Shown here piece after piece: positions 13,801 to 26,441 of a stretch of 64,000 nucleotides of DNA. Within the stretch, counting starts at the first letter, position 1. Every line of letters begins with the position of its first letter. Under the pieces are notes generated by a model. That model searched no databases. It was not told the origin of the DNA and saw only the letters and a program-made list of their open reading frames with translations. The DNA comes from Paragonimus westermani. Lineage: Eukaryota; Platyhelminthes; Trematoda; Plagiorchiida; Troglotrematidae. A program made the position numbers and the translations under genes. The stretch is taken from assembly GCA_008508345.1 (NCBI GenBank), contig QNGE01000745.1:11763-75762 (forward strand), given 5' to 3'.

Positions 13801-15397
13801 TCTAAGTTCTAGAATCTGCTTACAGGCAAGAGGGTATTGTCAAACGACTATTGCGTAACAGGAGTGCCAGTGGGTTGGAGCCGTGAGTAGTGAATCTACA
13901 GGCAGAAAGGTTACAATGAGAATGAACACTAATTTTACTCAATGTCGAGTGTGTCTACGGACTCCGGCTAAAAGAACCCACTCATGCGAAGTAATTTGAG
14001 TTTTCATCTTCTGCACCAAGAGTTGCGACTTGGGTTGACCTGGAAACCTCATTGCTAAATGTGTGAATAGACATGAGAGTACTTTATAACGACCACACTC
14101 GTGATTTCACGTGGCCAACAAACTTTCAAACGTGTCACCAATCTTATAGAGCTAACTCCCTTAATAATTTTTTTCACGCAAAATATGCATCTGTACATTA
14201 ATTTCAATCTTCCGGAAGCTGACGGTTGCCAATAGTTTTGCGCGTCATGTTTTTTCCTATCCGCAACAAGCTGCTTAATAGCATCGTGAATATTTGTACA
14301 GCACCATACCTCTTTCTGGGGTTTCCTGATATCCCGTTACTTGCTGATGAATTCCCTCAAAGCGCGTTACATTCAGAATCGTTTATACTGTTTCAGATAG
14401 CTTATCAGACCTGCAGGTTAACTGCTGCGAATCTGTTTTATCGCGCTGTTCCACTCAATCATGCACACCCAATGAACTTTTCCTTGAAAATGTTCCATCG
14501 GCACCTGTGTTTCGATGACTTCATCCGCTTGGGTGATATTACTAAATCAGCTTGCGTTGTCGCTGACCATCAGTGCACGAGGATACCGAAGTCACATACG
14601 GTATTCGTCTTTGCAAAAACGTTCATTTGCCGATTGAAAATGGAATTTAAAACGCACGTGTGCGTCTTCTTTTGCTCGATAATTCGGAAACTTGGCATAT
14701 TAGTGTGAAAGTTGCACACAGATTCTCAGTATTTAATCATCGTCGTTCCTACCGGTTAGCCTGTATCAAATGAGCTGACTGTGTAAACAGCGTCACAGAC
14801 AGTCGACACGTGTTTAGGAAATGTGCAAGTTCGCCACCGGTAACTGACCCACTGAAAATGCACAGTTTTGCAGACTGGGTCATGTATTCCGTCTATCGAT
14901 AGGGTGTCTGTCGCACTTCCCAATGTTTAGTGTGACTGCTGATGGCTGGAGAAAAGCCGTAAGGCGACCAGGCTCTGACTTGGCCACGAGCTATGAAAGC
15001 CTTGGTCGTTCCACCAAACAAGATTGACAGACACTCTCTGGCTTTCTGGGAGTTCGCGATATTCCACATCAACGGGTGAAAACAAATTGGCACGCCAGTG
15101 CTTCTTAGTCAGTGCAGACATGCACTCGCAAAGCTGCTGCCGAATCATCATTGCTTTCGTTCTCCTTTCCTTTCTTATCCGCATATTTCTATTTATTACT
15201 TTGTCACTTCTCCAGCCATCGCCAGAACCAGCGTTGTCTCCAGCCATAGTATCCACAGTACGCAATGCTTACTCCTTCGGGAACTGATGATTGCGATCCC
15301 TCTTCCTATCACTGTTGTCGATTCTACGCACTTCTTTTCTTGACACATAATTCACGGTATAGCCGTCATCGTCTCAACCTAAAACTGATCCATACTC
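4889..15397. other. Long stretch without a supported gene
   Basis: More than 10 kb of AT-rich DNA. The longest open frames (12932-13387 and 14226-14708 on +, 14927-15265 on -) are 110-160 codons, with no motif I recognise and no clear splice context. They are most likely chance frames. No LTR, RT or transposase motif was seen. Confidence 0.5.
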
Positions 15398-15934
15398 ACA
15401 TTGTGGTGGATTGTCAGGTCGGAGGTGCGAGTTTTCGAACGCTCGGCCAAATACCTCAACGCGGGGGGAGGTACGTTCGAAAACCTGCCGCGATCGAATC
15501 AAGAACAACGTGCGCGACCGGATGAGTCATCGCTCGACTGGATCGGACCAACGGGCGAGGCAGGGCATGCGAAATACGACAGACGGCCAGATCGAAGGCG
15601 TGGTTTTTCCAACATTTAGAGGAACATCTCGACACGATGTTGAAATACGGTCAAGGCCAACATTGGGTGGATGGCGGACAGCACGAGCAGCCGGACGAGC
15701 CATCGCGCAACAGAATCGGACAAACAGACGAGGAATGGCAGACAGAAAACCCCCCGATAGTGGGCACCGGTCACACACGTAAACCGGTCAGCAGTGCACA
15801 CGACATGTGAACGGAAACCGGGGGGTGTTGCGGGTTGGAATTATGACTCATAAACGAGAGGGCGCGCGTCGCATGGGACTGGCGATTTGGACAATAAAGA
15901 TTGTGCTCTATTGGACGCCTTCTCGCTACAACAT
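15398..15934 (+). repeat. 4-bp target-site duplication (ACAT) bracketing solo LTR copy 1
   Basis: ACAT at 15398-15401 is repeated at 15931-15934, directly outside the TG...CA ends of the repeat between them. A direct 4-bp duplication is the expected footprint of LTR-element integrase. Confidence 0.75.
15402..15930 (+). mobile_element. Solo LTR, family A, copy 1 (529 bp)
   Basis: This GC-rich block starts TGTGGTGGATTGTCAGG, ends TTCTCGCTACA, and is bounded by ACAT duplications. It has an AATAAA about 35 bases before its 3' end, as expected in the R region of an LTR. An inverted copy of almost the same length and sequence lies at 50774-51303. No gag-pol is attached, so this is a solo LTR, left by recombination between two LTRs, or less likely a small non-autonomous element. 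Overlapping open frames on both strands here reflect base composition, not genes. The family resembles Ty3/gypsy LTRs in form; the parent element is not proven. Confidence 0.8.
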
Positions 15935-16554
15935 CACTTTCGAGAAGTGACCAGACAAACTTTTCTCCAGTGGACACTGTTAATATTTGGCTTGTTAAAC
16001 GAAATGAATAACTATGAGACAGTTTGTTTATGCGCCTTTTCATCAGTCCACCTGTTCATTCTCTCTATCAGTGTAGTTTTTCTAAGCACTGAACCAAGTT
16101 CTTTGATTTTTATTTTGGTGTTACTTAACAACTAGTCAACTAAAGCATTCTGATTGCATAAAGTGCTCTAACTGTTATAAGTAAACTTAAATATCTCTAC
16201 AGTATCACTAATTCTTTTGGAAACTGCATTCAACTGAACACCATGTACTCGTAAACTAGAAGTCACCGTAAAATGCTAAGATACTAGGACAAATATCTTG
16301 GGAAGCTAATTCCGTTCTTTTAATCGTAATATTCGACAGCTAAGCTAGCCACAAAATGATTAAAATATTTACGAGGAGCTGTGTAATTTTCACATCTCAA
16401 TGATAAAGAAAATGTGGTGGTCATCTGAGGAAGCTTAAAACAATCAAACGAACCGAGGTAAATTTACAGGGCATTTTTTTGGACAGCTAGTTTCATTTGC
16501 TATATTACTTACGTGTTTTCCTATTAAACATCTATACCTGCGCCCCATCGGTTG
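15935..16554. other. No recognisable gene
   Basis: AT-rich spacer between the solo LTR and the next LINE 3' end. I see nothing supported in it. Confidence 0.5.
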
Positions 16555-17000
16555 CATCCTATGGTACCAGCAGGCAGATGAAGCGGATAGTTAGTAGGTA
16601 GTGTATGAGCTGGCCTACTCATTCAATCCTGACCGGGATGTGTGTTGGGGATGCCCACTAGTCGTCTGTCACGTCGCGCACTGCTGATCAGGCCCGCAGC
16701 CAAATGGATTAGAGCACAAGATATACAAATGATAAGTCACCCTAAAAAGTGGTGTAAATTACCAAAAGGTTGGTCACTGTCGGTCAAGTTTGTCTTTCGA
16801 CCTATAGCCCTTGTGGCTCACGTAGCCGGTGACTGAGACTGCAGCTAACCTGATGCAATGACGTGAATGTTGCCGTTCTTGGACTGTGCAAGCCACTAAG
16901 AACCTGCCTCGCTCATTTAGCTTCACCTTTGCTTGCAGGTTGGTTGTGTTTGTGAGATGTAGGCATTTTAGTTGTAGGCATTTTTTTTAAATAATGAATT
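16555..17000 (+). mobile_element. LINE 3' end (RTE-like family), decayed copy
   Basis: The frame GMPTSRLSRRALL near 16647 matches the LINE C-terminal signature seen as RMPANRLPHRALF at 36090. Downstream sequence parallels the 36.1-kb copy: a Cys/Trp-rich tail, a block with GACGTGAATGTTGCCGTTCTTGG, TTGCAGGTTGGTTGTGTTTG and TGTAGGCATTTT. The copy has lost its RT and ends in a T-rich run. Confidence 0.7.
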
Positions 17001-20000
17001 TTAAACACGAACTTCTCAATATTTACCTCCCATCAGCTCCTCTTCCCTAGCCTCCACGATAGGCTTCTTCCAGAGTTGCACCACACTGAAACCTCAAAGC
17101 AAACTAGTGATTATTGTTATCTACAGTGTGCATGCTGTTCATGATAACGAATATAAACTTGGAGGTGTTGGTCTTGATGACTATGACGATGCAATTATTG
17201 GACGAGCGTCCGTCGTTGCAATTTGAGATAATTTGTTTCGCATTTTCTTCGATCAACTTATCCACTGAAACAACTCGCATTTTGGTATAGTCTTATGAAA
17301 TTTCATGAAATCCATAATATATACGACTGGATGTTCAATAAGCCAATCTGCTTGACATGCCTTATTCTGTTCTTATCGTTTCCCCCCTTTCACTAGTGAG
17401 GCTAATGAATATTAATCTTCAGCAGGGCACACCGGTCACGGTACATACAAATGCTGAATCAGTTTTTATTAAAAAGATGAACTACTCACAAGTAGCAAAC
17501 TTAATAACAATTTTATTTCGTAATCGACATACATAGGATGGGGGCAACTTGGTGCACAATAGCGGTACTATTGAGAAAAAACAAGGAGGAATCTTCCATA
17601 TGACCGCGTTTAAATAACTAAATGGAAACGGATTCAACAGCATGGGCAAGAGTGAAACTACTCAGACGTTTCACGTTCCTCACAAACAATCCAGTAGTTT
17701 AAGGTGATCAAATATACCCACAAATTACACAAGAAGCCAAAACGTGGCGAGCAAGCGCATTTCCAGTATGTCATCTTCAGTTCAAATACAAAATAATAAA
17801 TATGAAAACAGTTGTCAAGCCGGGGTCGCTTTGAGTCTAATACAGTGTGAATCTAGTGTCATTAGGGAACTACGGACATGGTTACTGTAGTTACGCGTTA
17901 ATTGTTCTAACGACGGCGGACCAGGATAACTGAAGTGTTTGAACAAAGGACTTCTGTGCACACAGATTAGGATTTCGCAGCCGGATTACGATAGGTTTCC
18001 AGCGGTCGAGATACGGCACTTCACACTTCTCATGTGAACACAGGTGACAAAGTGGGTCGGCTTAAATGCGACATTTACAGTGACTCCGTTACCCGACTCG
18101 AGTGGATGGACCAAAATTACCCTGCAAATACTTCATTGTCGTCAACCCAGCAGGGCAGTGTCCGCGTATTCTCTTCAACAAGCGCCTTATCGTGCGACTG
18201 ATGCAACCTGCTGTATAAGAACAAGAGAATGAGTAGATTCAAAATGAGGTAGCTCCACTAAGCACTGAGTCTTTGAGAAGTAGGTAGACAACTGGCTTAG
18301 AGATGAACGATAAACTTAGTTGTGCAGCACGAAACGTTATCCCTAGGGCCTTGTCAAGCCCTCTAGTCAGTGATGTACTTGATGATTCATACGTGTATGA
18401 CAAGTTCATGTAGATGTTCTTCCGCCCGTCGGATTATTCATGGTCTTACGGTTCCCTTCGCGGCATATTCGGAGGTATAAATTTGTCAGGATATCGGTTA
18501 ACACGAAGCTTTTCACATCAGATCTTGAGCTCATTGTCTAGCATGTTCTTAATACGAATTTCGTTGATTCCATTTGCTAGATGGCGCATCAAGTTCTCTT
18601 CCTGCTCTATAAGAACAAACTCATGGAAACAGGTATATTAGACGTTCCTTTTATGCTTTTCTGAATCAGTCCATCTGGAAGTTTCAGTAGTGCACCATCA
18701 AGGGAAGCCAACCTATAATGCTGTTTTATTCCCACTGTTGAATTCGGCCTCCTGTGAGCTGACTTGTCCAATGGTGATGAGAATTGAATATCAGTGTTAT
18801 CAAGTGTCATGGTTTTCTTTCTAATCAATAGTCAATCTTCCGTGCTTGGTGAAAATTTTGTTTTAGAAAAATGCCTCTTAAATACACCTATTTATGGTGT
18901 TCGAGATACACACAAATTTCAGAGTAAGCAGCTGCTAGAAAAGTCCCATGCAAGGTTATTTTTTTGATCTGTAACAATTTCACAGTAAGCGTTCCGTTTG
19001 ATCAACAAGAAAATAATGTTCAAATTTATGAACTAGCTATGGAATGGTGAGTAAGCTCACATCTCGGATAAATGGGCTCGTGAAAAAAAGCAACATTAAA
19101 CTAGTCACATAATGACACTCGTATGTCAATAGTAAATGAACGAACATTTCTTCCATGCAGTTGTAAGACCTGGCCTGCTTGTGAAAATCGTTTCTTAGGC
19201 TGGTGATTTCTAGGCGCCTGTGGTCCCACAATGCTTCACTTGCGTGACAGAAGTATTGATCGAGCAACAATTCAGTTTGTCAGTGTATCAGTCGAGAATG
19301 TGTAGTTAAATTTGTTGTGATTGTAGATTAGAAATAAGTTGCGCATTTACTGAGATACCTCACTTTTCACTTAGCTACGTTTCGTTCTCTATCTTCTGAT
19401 GTTTATCATTCGTGTTGGCATCTAGGTTAAACACAGTCATAAACCTAGCTTCATTACGTGACGTGTTATCATATATATATATATACACTTTCGGTGACCT
19501 CAATCTCCAGAGTAGTCTGCCCCAGCCAAAGGGCACCAGTACATAGACTTAGCAATAAATGAGTTGGTCCGCACTACTTGTACACTAACTCATATACCAT
19601 GCATCTAAGGTAACTCTGAAATAGCACGGCATGTAAGTAGAAGAGCCAACCAAAATCTGTTAGCTAACATACAGGATTACTCTTTTGCTGACGACCTTAC
19701 TCAAGTTGACATATTACGGTAACCAAAAGTGTAGAAGGCATGCATACAAACGTCACCACAAACAGTCGCCGCTTCACCATTTGAGATTTAACTCACTGTT
19801 ATAACGTGGAACGACCGAGCGAATGCAATCGAACTGTAACGATCTCTACGAAAATGTCATATCACGGAGAGACCGAACGAACTCAATTGGGCTGGAACAA
19901 TCCTTACAACACAATAATACTGTACGCGCTGTTCTAACCCCAACGAGCCGATACCCAAGCCGACTATGAAGGAAAAACACTATGAAGGAAGGATGAGAGC

Positions 20001-22199
20001 TTTTACTGTCTCAGTCCGGAGACAAATTACGAGCCCAGCTCTTGCTTACTTATAGCTCATCAGGCGACGTTGTGAATACTGTTCAATGAAGCACATGAAA
20101 AGCGTCCTAGATCACAAACCAACGAATTAGCGTCCAGTATGTAAATCGACACGAGAATTAAAAATGATGGTGTATTATTGACGCGAAGAAAAAACAAACT
20201 CGAAGTTACAAAGGTGATAAATATTCATTACCGGTTATTTGGACAGTTTTGGGGACATCTGACATCTCCAACACTCCTGAACTCGGTATCCACAAAAAAC
20301 CTGAAGGAACAAGACAAGGAAGCGTGTGAACGGAGATCTTTGTAGCACAGCCGATCAGAGTTGGTTCACTGGACTGTAGGTTAGTATGAAAATGTGACTA
20401 ATCTTTTACGGACAAAAATAGAGAGACTCTAGTAGCAAACTAGGAAGGTGAAATAATTACAAGAAAGTGAGACAGGGGAAGCACGAGACGGGATATAAGC
20501 TTTGGAAGGATTTGTAATACAACAGCAGACGTTAGTGTTTCACAGAAAATCAGTGAACTACACAAACAACTAGAACACTTAGACAAATGCATCAAATAAA
20601 GAAAAATAGCCACCCTCTCTGGTTTTCACTTTTGATACAAGAGATGGTGGGTTACCAAGAGGACTAGGTTGTTGACATGGTCTCATGAAGGCTGTGTAAT
20701 CGAATCACCTGAGACACACGTCATCTTCTAGTCAGTGGTTCGTTATAGGTATGTTGACAGCTGACCATCCGGAAACAGATAGTGCATTCGTGACAACGTA
20801 ATCGCTGACATTACACGTTCAGGTTTTCAGACATATGATCTCAATAACTATTTTGCGTACAGTGTGTTTAAATTAACTGGTGTCGAGTTGGTACTCTGTG
20901 AATGTCCATGCTCACGCCAATTTTAAGCATAAGTTTTACCACGACTGACTTTCCGTATTTTAATGTGAAAGACTTACTTGGATAACTGCACCTTTCAGTA
21001 GTCTAGTGGTAGTCTAGCTTAATCGATTCTAGCAGCCTATACTGCAGTTACTTTGGGATTAGCTCTTCAGCCATCGTGCTTAAGTCTCCTAGACAACAAA
21101 AATGATGGAGCAACACCATTGATTCAACGCCTTTCATATCTGTCAGGCAATATGTTTTGGTGTTCAGAAGTACATCCTACCAAGGAATGTCCGGGGTGCC
21201 ATGAACAAGAACATCAGTTCTTATTTTCTAGAAGTGATTCTTCTAGGTGCGTTCTTCAAGACATGCAAATTCGTACAAATACACCGTTTCATCGGATCTG
21301 AATTCATTGTTATACGGATGTCCGCGTGAGTTGTCTGCGAGAGCTATGTAATTTTGTCGCCAAATACACACCTTAAGGCTATTATATCAGTTGTACGTCA
21401 CTGAAAATCTGTAATACGACTTAGAGTTCCAACGATTTTTTTCGCATTTTTAATTTGATGCAACCGTGGAATAGTCTAAAGTATACAAGGAAGAAAGTGA
21501 GGTAACTGAAATATGATGTTTCTTCCCGGCTGACTTGAACAGGTTCTCCACATGTCACGTTACAAGTGAGGCACTTTCTTTGACCGCAGTAGGCACAGAT
21601 TGGGTAGGGAAGTTATAAACGATCACCTTAAGCTGCCACTTCAAAATTGGGATGTTCTTTCTCCTACCTCCTTTCAAGCTGACAGTATGCTAGAGATGGT
21701 AGACTAATTCAGCTACTCGCCTGACTTTATTCCATCAGTTTGTGGTATTGCTCACGTCTGTCACTTGCGGTATCGAAGGGAAAACCGTTAAAAAGAAACG
21801 AAGTGAAGTGTGTGTGTGTGTGACAAGCTTTACTTCACCGATCTCTAATCAAGCCTGTTCGTGGTTTATATGTAAATAAACTTGCGGCGTTTGATTGGCA
21901 ATCTTTCCGCCTTCTAGCTTGCTTCTTGTGAGATGACCGTAAAAACAACCCCGACGGTTATCAGCGAGTATCTAGGATAACCTCAGGTAAACTCACAATT
22001 AGTCCACCTATCAAAATGCGCCACTTCGTAAATGAGTGTTTACCACGCCGTATGTCGTACAACAAATTTGCCGATGATTAGATAAAACCATGAGGTAGGC
22101 GATAATGTGATAGCGAAATATGGAATGTCTTGTATTAGGTGGTTGTCACTTGTCAGGATAGAAACATCACGATCGCTGGAGTAGCATATGCGGAACAAT
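17001..22199. other. No supported gene; short AT microsatellite
   Basis: AT-rich DNA with open frames below about 85 codons and no recognised motif. A short (AT)n run lies at 19471-19485, and a (TG)n run of about seven units at 21808-21822. I see no further structure. Confidence 0.5.
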
Positions 22200-22460
22200 C
22201 CGAAATGACTGGCTGATGACACCTCACTTTCACTTACAGCTCGGTTGTTTATTTGTAAGGTGTAGGCATCTTGACGCTGAATGTCTGAATGTAGACGCAG
22301 CTTTCTTAGTAGTTAGTTTCTTTCTGCTCCCCTTGTTTTCTGTCTCCTTGTACGGGGTTTGCTTTTTTTTCCTCATGATTGTGTGTTAGTTAAGCATCAG
22401 TGGGAACCACTAAGGTAACACTGGCTGTGATGATGATATTAATAATAATGCATGACGCAG
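22200..22460 (+). mobile_element. LINE 3' UTR (RTE-like family), copy
   Basis: The segment with GCTCGGTTGTTTATTTGTAA, GTGTAGGCATCTTGACGCTG, GGGTTTGC and CATGATTGTGTGTTAGTTAA closely follows the 3' part of the copy at 36.4-36.6 kb, ending in a short TGATGATGAT tail. Only the 3' UTR is retained. Confidence 0.75.
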
Positions 22461-23238
22461 TCAACGACGTATTTGTAACACACCATTGTTAGCCGATCTA
22501 TCTAGTCTCATTTTATGGATCTTTCTGTGTGATTTCCATGTATAATTTCAGACCAAGAGAACGTTTCTGGTTATTTTCAAAGTGCACTGCAGATCAAACC
22601 ACGATACATACTGCTCAAATTCATGGTTTTTTATGCATGTACATAAGTGCGTTATTTTATGTATAGCTTGTCTCTTACCAATCAGGTCTATCCGTTTTTG
22701 TTGCCCAGAAATATGGGTTACATTTTCATGTTACCGTCGCAGATAGGCAGATATTGGACTACAAAGGAATTCGAACCCTTTCCAGTCTTATTCCTTCCGA
22801 TTTACACTGGATACAGGATGTGTGAATGGAACAGCGATTGGTGTAGCGCAAACTACTTGTGGTGATGGTTACGCTCGATTGTCTTTTGGTTTCGTTCATG
22901 GTGACAGGTTATTCGTGAAACAGATAGAACTAATCACATATATAAATATATACATGATCTAACAGTCTACACGAAACAAGATGGTAAGCAGGATCCAATC
23001 AAAACTTTAAGGAATCATCATCGTAATGGACAACAATATATCAGTGGTTCACACTGGTACTTAACTGCCACACAACCATGAGAAAAGAAAGAAAGAAAAC
23101 CCTGTGTAGGAAGAGGGAAGGAAAAAAGAAGAGGACGGAAAAGGATCCAGCCACTAAAAAATATCTACGTCTATATTTAAACATTCAGTGTCAAGGTGCC
23201 TACAACTCGCAAACTAACAGCTAAGCTGTAAGTAAGAG
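22461..23238. other. No recognisable gene
   Basis: Low-complexity A-rich stretch near 23080-23150 (AAAGAAAGAAAG, GAAAAAAGAAG). No coding signal is seen before the Penelope-like element. Confidence 0.45.
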
Positions 23239-24120
23239 TGAGATGTCAAACTCTAAGGAAAAAAACAGGAAATCTGTTGATCCTCAGAAAGCAAAACAAA
23301 ACTGGTGACAGCATCCCAAGGGAACTCAAATCTACTGAGAATCCCATTCCGAAATTCTGCGGAGTGCTTAAAACTCACAAAGACAACACACCGGTGAGAC
23401 CGATCGTGTCAACTAGAGGAGACCCAACTTATAAGCTAACAAGATTTTTCTGTAGGCTAATTCAACCGACACTCAGCCTTGATCCCTCATATATGCGCAG
23501 TGACCCTACTTTCTCAACATGGTGTGGGGCCTGAACTTAGAAGATGAGGACCTAACGGTATCGTTCGTCGTTCGATCGCTGTTCACTTGCATTCCGAATA
23601 AACTAGCGTTGCACTCTCCGGCCGATGTGCTGCGGGATTACATGAAATGGTGAGAACACATCAAGCTTTCTATGGCCGAAGTCGGAGATCTAGCACAACT
23701 TTGCACAGTGACTTATCTACTATTTGAAGATACAGTATCTCAGCACCAACAAGCAGCGCCAATATTATCACCTCTATCAGCGCCGCTTACTGAAGTCGTT
23801 ATACAATTCTTTGAAAGAACTGCATTCCAGAAGTACCGTCCAACATAGTGGCTGACATACAAAGATTCAGTTGAAGTGAATAAACGAGCAAGTTTAATGT
23901 ACTCTATACCCTGCCAAGACTGTGACTAAGCCTACGTAGGCGAAACTGATAAACGATTGGAGACACGTTTACGGGACCATCACTTGGCACTACAACAGGC
24001 AGAGCAGAAGTCACACCTTTGGCCACAAAGTGCAACCACAGGCCACGAGATCAAACTGGCGGGCGCCAAGGTGGTTGGGTTAACAAAACGGAAAACAGAA
24101 ATCGATCTTTTCTCGTAATG
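23239..24120 (+). mobile_element. Penelope-like element with GIY-YIG domain, internally deleted (PLE-1)
   Basis: The first open part (about 23260-23530) has the Penelope RT finger motif IPKFCGVLKTHKDNTPVRPI followed by VSTRGDPTYKLTRFF. A shifted frame then gives LTVSFVVRSLFTCIPNKLAL, the usual SFDV-SLFT-IP block, with Val where the catalytic Asp should be. The rest of the RT palm, including the YxDD block, is missing. After a jump, the frame near 23880-24090 reads YSIPCQDCD, AYVGETDKRLETRLREHHLA and GHEIKLAGAKVVGLTKRKTE. That is the Cys-rich entry and core of a GIY-YIG endonuclease, the C-terminal domain of canonical Penelope elements. The copy is dead, with several stops and frameshifts. Confidence 0.85.
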
Positions 24121-24395
24121 GCTTCAACAGACATCTCGACCTAGACACTCGATACTTCCTATTGGTCACAAAAATATGGCGTAGACGAGCGACAGATAGA
24201 CGTGCTGACATGCCGATAACCGATAGGTAATTTTTCTGTCGAAATTTTGTTTGACAACGGATTCCAGTGTAGATCTGAGACGTCACAATAACTGCCCATC
24301 ATCCGACGTTCGCCTTTTACTCCTAATCATGTATACATGTATATGTATATATGTACACACCACATTAGTATAAACATCGTTTCTGCTATTGGATC
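24121..24395. other. Spacer between PLE-1 and the gypsy LTR
   Basis: It contains a (TATG)-like run near 24331-24355. No gene is seen. Confidence 0.5.
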
Positions 24396-24400
24396 GTCCC

Positions 24401-24784
24401 TGTTGTTGCTCCCTCAGTCAATTGATCCAAAACCGAGAAAGAGTACAGACGCGACAACACCGTTTATTGGAACAGCGAGTCAGAATAGGGCCACAGAAGA
24501 CACAAATATATAAGACAAAACGACTACCATAAATGGCTGACAGACAGAGCGAATCAAATAAAACAGTCATGTGGCAGTCACGACGTCAGAACACATAATG
24601 TTACGGGGGCCTCAGAAAGCAACGCAAGAAAACAGTCCAGATAACACACAGGCTTTCAGTCGCACGGCTACAATCTAAGTGGCTGGATGGGACCGTGCCA
24701 TCACCCACGAACACACCATCCGAACTGGACCGGCCGATCGATGTGGCGTCCTGGTTGTCTCGTTGGGAGATGCGCCTCCTGACA
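24401..24784 (-). mobile_element. 3' LTR of gypsy-like element (384 bp)
   Basis: Read on the minus strand it starts TGTCAGGAGGCGCATC right after a polypurine tract and ends GAGCAACAACA, giving canonical TG...CA ends. Inside are a TATA-like box (CTTATATATTTG) and an AATAAA followed by CGGTGTTGTC, the usual promoter and polyadenylation parts of an LTR. The pol frame upstream runs into it and stops inside, as is common. I found no matching 5' LTR upstream of the pol region. Confidence 0.7.
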
Positions 24785-24794
24785 CCTCCCCTTT
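24785..24794 (-). promoter_or_regulatory. Polypurine tract of gypsy-like element
   Basis: AAAGGGGAGG on the minus strand lies directly 5' of the TGTCAGG start of the LTR. This is the expected primer site for plus-strand DNA synthesis. Confidence 0.65.
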
Positions 24795-26211
24795 GACGTC
24801 GTCGATCGTACGCACGTGAATGTGGATTCACAGTGGTCCTAGAGGGACTTGATTGTCGAGGTGTTGGCAACGTTTGGTGACTTTCACGAATTCTTCCCAT
24901 TTTCCCAGGTACCCATACAATCTCTATTCTACGGTAGTCCCTGGCCAGTACCGGTTGATCGATCAGAAAAATTCCCGACAGCCACCGATGGCCAGGAAGA
25001 ATATAGTGGACCATTCGATGATCGCAGTCTGCGTCCCATCAAACCTTCAGCTGAAGATTTCCGTTCCAGAATCTGTCGATTCAGAGTTGTTCGGTAACTG
25101 AAGAAGAACGCTCCGAGGATGTCAGCCGTATATCCCTTCTCTTTGGCTTTCTGAAGGACACTTTTTTGAACCTGTCCACAAGCCGTTCAGCTTGGCCATT
25201 TGATTGCCGATGGTAAGGCAGTGACCGTACGTGAATAATACTATTCCACTTGCAGAAGTCCATGAGTGCACCGGAAGTAAACTGACTTCCGTAGTCCGAC
25301 ACGACTGACTCGATACTCCGAAACGGCTGAGTATTTGGCACTGCTTCCGTCCCGCCGTGATTACCGACGATGTTTCCATCAGGCAAACTTCTGTGCATTT
25401 GCTGTATGCGTCTATAAGCACCAAGAAGTTTTGGCCGTCTAGTAGTCCGGCGAAGTTCATGTGCCCGCAAATTTCCCACCTCGCAGGGAGTGGTCACGAC
25501 TACAACTCAGCTTTCACTGGGGATCTGGCAACCGTTTCACAAGCAGAAGAGCCTTTGCAGTTTCTCGATGTCAGAATCCATGTTAGGCCAACATACAAAC
25601 ATACGTGAAAATGTTTTCATTCCAATGATACCGCAATAGCCGCGATGAAACTGCTGCAGAACCCGTGTTCTGAGATCAGATAGGACGATCAAACGTTTAT
25701 TGAAAAAGATGCAAGAATTAACAGTAGAAAGGCAGTCTCTTTGTTGGAAGTACTGCTTCGTCTCACCATCAATGTGGTTCTGAGGCCATCCGTTGCGAAG
25801 ATAGCGCTGAAGATTCTGCAGAACTGGATCTTGCCTTGTTGACCGTTGCACCATTGACGTTGTTACAGGAAGGTTTGGTATTGCTTCTGTTGCCACGTGG
25901 TTCACATCGTGATTCACCGAATTAGCCGTAACCACAATGCCCTCGATTTCCGAAGCAATCAAGTGTGATAAAACATCCGCTTGCCCGATGCTGGTTGTAA
26001 AATCGTAGCCAGGGAGCATAGTTGCCCAATGCTGGAGACGGTTTGCCGTGTATGTTGAAACGCTCTTCTTCGATCCGAAAACTGAAAGCGGTGGATTGCG
26101 ATCGGTCAACGGGGTGAATTTGCTTCCATACAGCATTTTGTGCGATTTCTTTATAGCGAATACAATTGCCAGTGCTTCATTTTCGATTTGTCCGTAATTC
26201 TTGTCTGTCAC
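24785..26211 (-). mobile_element. Gypsy-like pol: RNase H and integrase, frameshifted
   Basis: On the minus strand from 26211 the frame begins with the RNase H part (YGQIENEALAIVFAIKKSHK, LYGSKFTPLTDRNPPLSVFG, and QADVLSHLI). It continues into the zinc-binding integrase N-terminus (FHRGYCGIIGMKTFSRMFVC, WPNMDSDIEKLQRLFCL). The catalytic core follows in two overlapping frames: NFAGLLDGQNFLVLIDAYSK (first Asp), VVSDYGSQFTSGALMDFC (second Asp) and HRQSNGQAERLVDRF (Glu). All three D, D, E residues survive, though frameshifts separate them. The C-terminal integrase tail (DYRRIEIVWVPGKMGRIRES) extends to the LTR. The type resembles the Mag/Gulliver-like gypsy group; that placement is inference. Confidence 0.85.
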
Positions 26212-26441
26212 CGTTAGCGTTCTACATGCGTGAGCTGTTGCCTTTTCAGAGCCATCTAAGAATCGATGGGGTATGACTGCGGTAATACCCTAGTTCAAGG
26301 TATCCGATGTTACCACAATCTCCAAGGTAGGGTCAAAGTGAGTAACGAGCAGATCCGAAGCAAGCATAGCTTTAACACGATCAAAGATATTTTGGTATTC
26401 AGCAGATCACTTTCACAATACATACTTTCTCGAAAGCCGTT

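Noticed and set aside
14226..14708. Open frame of 160 codons on the plus strand
   Set aside because: No motif recognised. It shares FPIRNK with the 12.9-kb frame, but nothing more aligns, so the match looks accidental.
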